DNA of 11,252 bases from a bacterium (GTDB lineage: Bacteria > Ratteibacteria > UBA8468 > B48-G9 > JAFGKM01): NCBI GenBank assembly GCA_021157805.1, contig JAGGVW010000273.1, positions 1-11,252 of the forward strand, written 5' to 3'. Below, piece after piece: positions 11,123 to 11,252 of the stretch. The position numbers and the translations under genes are program-made. Position 1 is the stretch's first letter; each line of letters opens with the position of its first letter. The notes under the pieces were generated by a model. That model was not told the origin of the DNA and did no database searches. It worked only from the letters and a program-made list of their open reading frames with translations.

Positions 11123-11252
11123 ATAGCCCCCTTTCAATTTTAAGAATTGTGGGTTTTTGAGAATTCAGTTTTTCAACTATATATTCAAATCCTTTTGTTG
11201 GTAAAGCGTTATTACCACAGGTGTAAATATCAACAGAGGCATAATTATATTC
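11091..11252 (-). CDS. speD: S-adenosylmethionine decarboxylase proenzyme, C-terminal part
   Basis: The last 53 codons of a gene entering from the right edge. YASVDIYTCGNNALPTKGFE is the conserved C-terminal block of short bacterial SpeD, followed by KPTILKIERG and a short tail ending at TGA (11093-11091). The catalytic self-cleavage serine lies outside the window. SpeD makes decarboxylated S-adenosylmethionine, the substrate of the SpeE-like enzyme. The stop codon overlaps the speE start region by 32 bp, so the two are translated together. Confidence 0.9.
   Translation of the reverse strand, partial: EYNYASVDIYTCGNNALPTKGFEYIVEKLNSQKPTILKIERGLYAEKFKPDDG

Overview
This window looks like the early, lysogeny and integration end of a temperate phage or phage-like integrative element sitting in an AT-rich bacterial chromosome. 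The chromosomal flank is on the right: a tRNA-Arg(UCU), a spermidine-synthase-like gene (speE) and the 3' end of speD. The junction is a tRNA-Lys(CUU) gene of which only the 5' half remains. The left edge of the element, and any capsid, tail or lysis genes, lie outside the window. The host cannot be named with confidence. AT-richness, AGA/ATA-rich codon use, and a C-terminal pseudopilin-like segment in one protein (familiar from Planctomycetes/Lentisphaerota/Omnitrophota-type genomes) suggest an uncultured, low-GC Gram-negative-type lineage. This is inference only.

Region 1-5100 is a tight leftward (minus-strand) early operon with strong Shine-Dalgarno sites and overlapping or closely spaced genes. 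In transcription order it holds a leader ORF, a 53-aa ORF, an excisionase-like helix-turn-helix protein, a 53-aa single-span membrane protein, a zinc-ribbon protein resembling phage single-strand annealing proteins, a Cas4/RecB-like Fe-S nuclease, two small unknowns, a lambda-O-like replication initiator, a DUF5131 radical-SAM-type protein, and two small proteins at the edge. The initiator gene contains what looks like the replication origin: at least six about 22-bp-spaced iterons, then an AT tract, then a perfect palindrome, in the same order as lambda ori.

Region 5100-5530 is the control switch. Divergent near-consensus promoters (minus-strand PL, plus-strand PR) are covered by four copies of an operator with consensus TGTTKACAAWAATAAACA. 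The PL transcript has a leader of about 210 nt. It contains a small ORF, two intrinsic-terminator-like hairpins, and a long helix that interlocks with the first terminator and would exclude it. Every mismatch in these stems on the plus strand becomes a G-U pair on the minus strand, so the structured RNA is the leftward leader.

Region 5530-7297 is a rightward, translationally coupled lysogeny operon: Xre-type repressor without an autocleavage domain, a zinc-ribbon/transmembrane protein, and a small membrane-anchored lipocalin-like protein. Region 7294-9010 has its own promoter and three coupled genes: a DUF6978-like protein, a DUF1828/DUF1829 protein, and an ImmA/IrrE-family protein whose HExxH is QExxH. 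This may be an accessory defence, toxin-antitoxin or induction module. A convergent tyrosine integrase (8993-9979) lies next to direct repeats and the tRNA-Lys fragment.

Taken together: integrase and excisionase-like protein for movement, repressor and operators for the switch, annealing protein and nuclease for recombination, and initiator with internal origin for replication. All function calls come from reading motifs; no database search was run.
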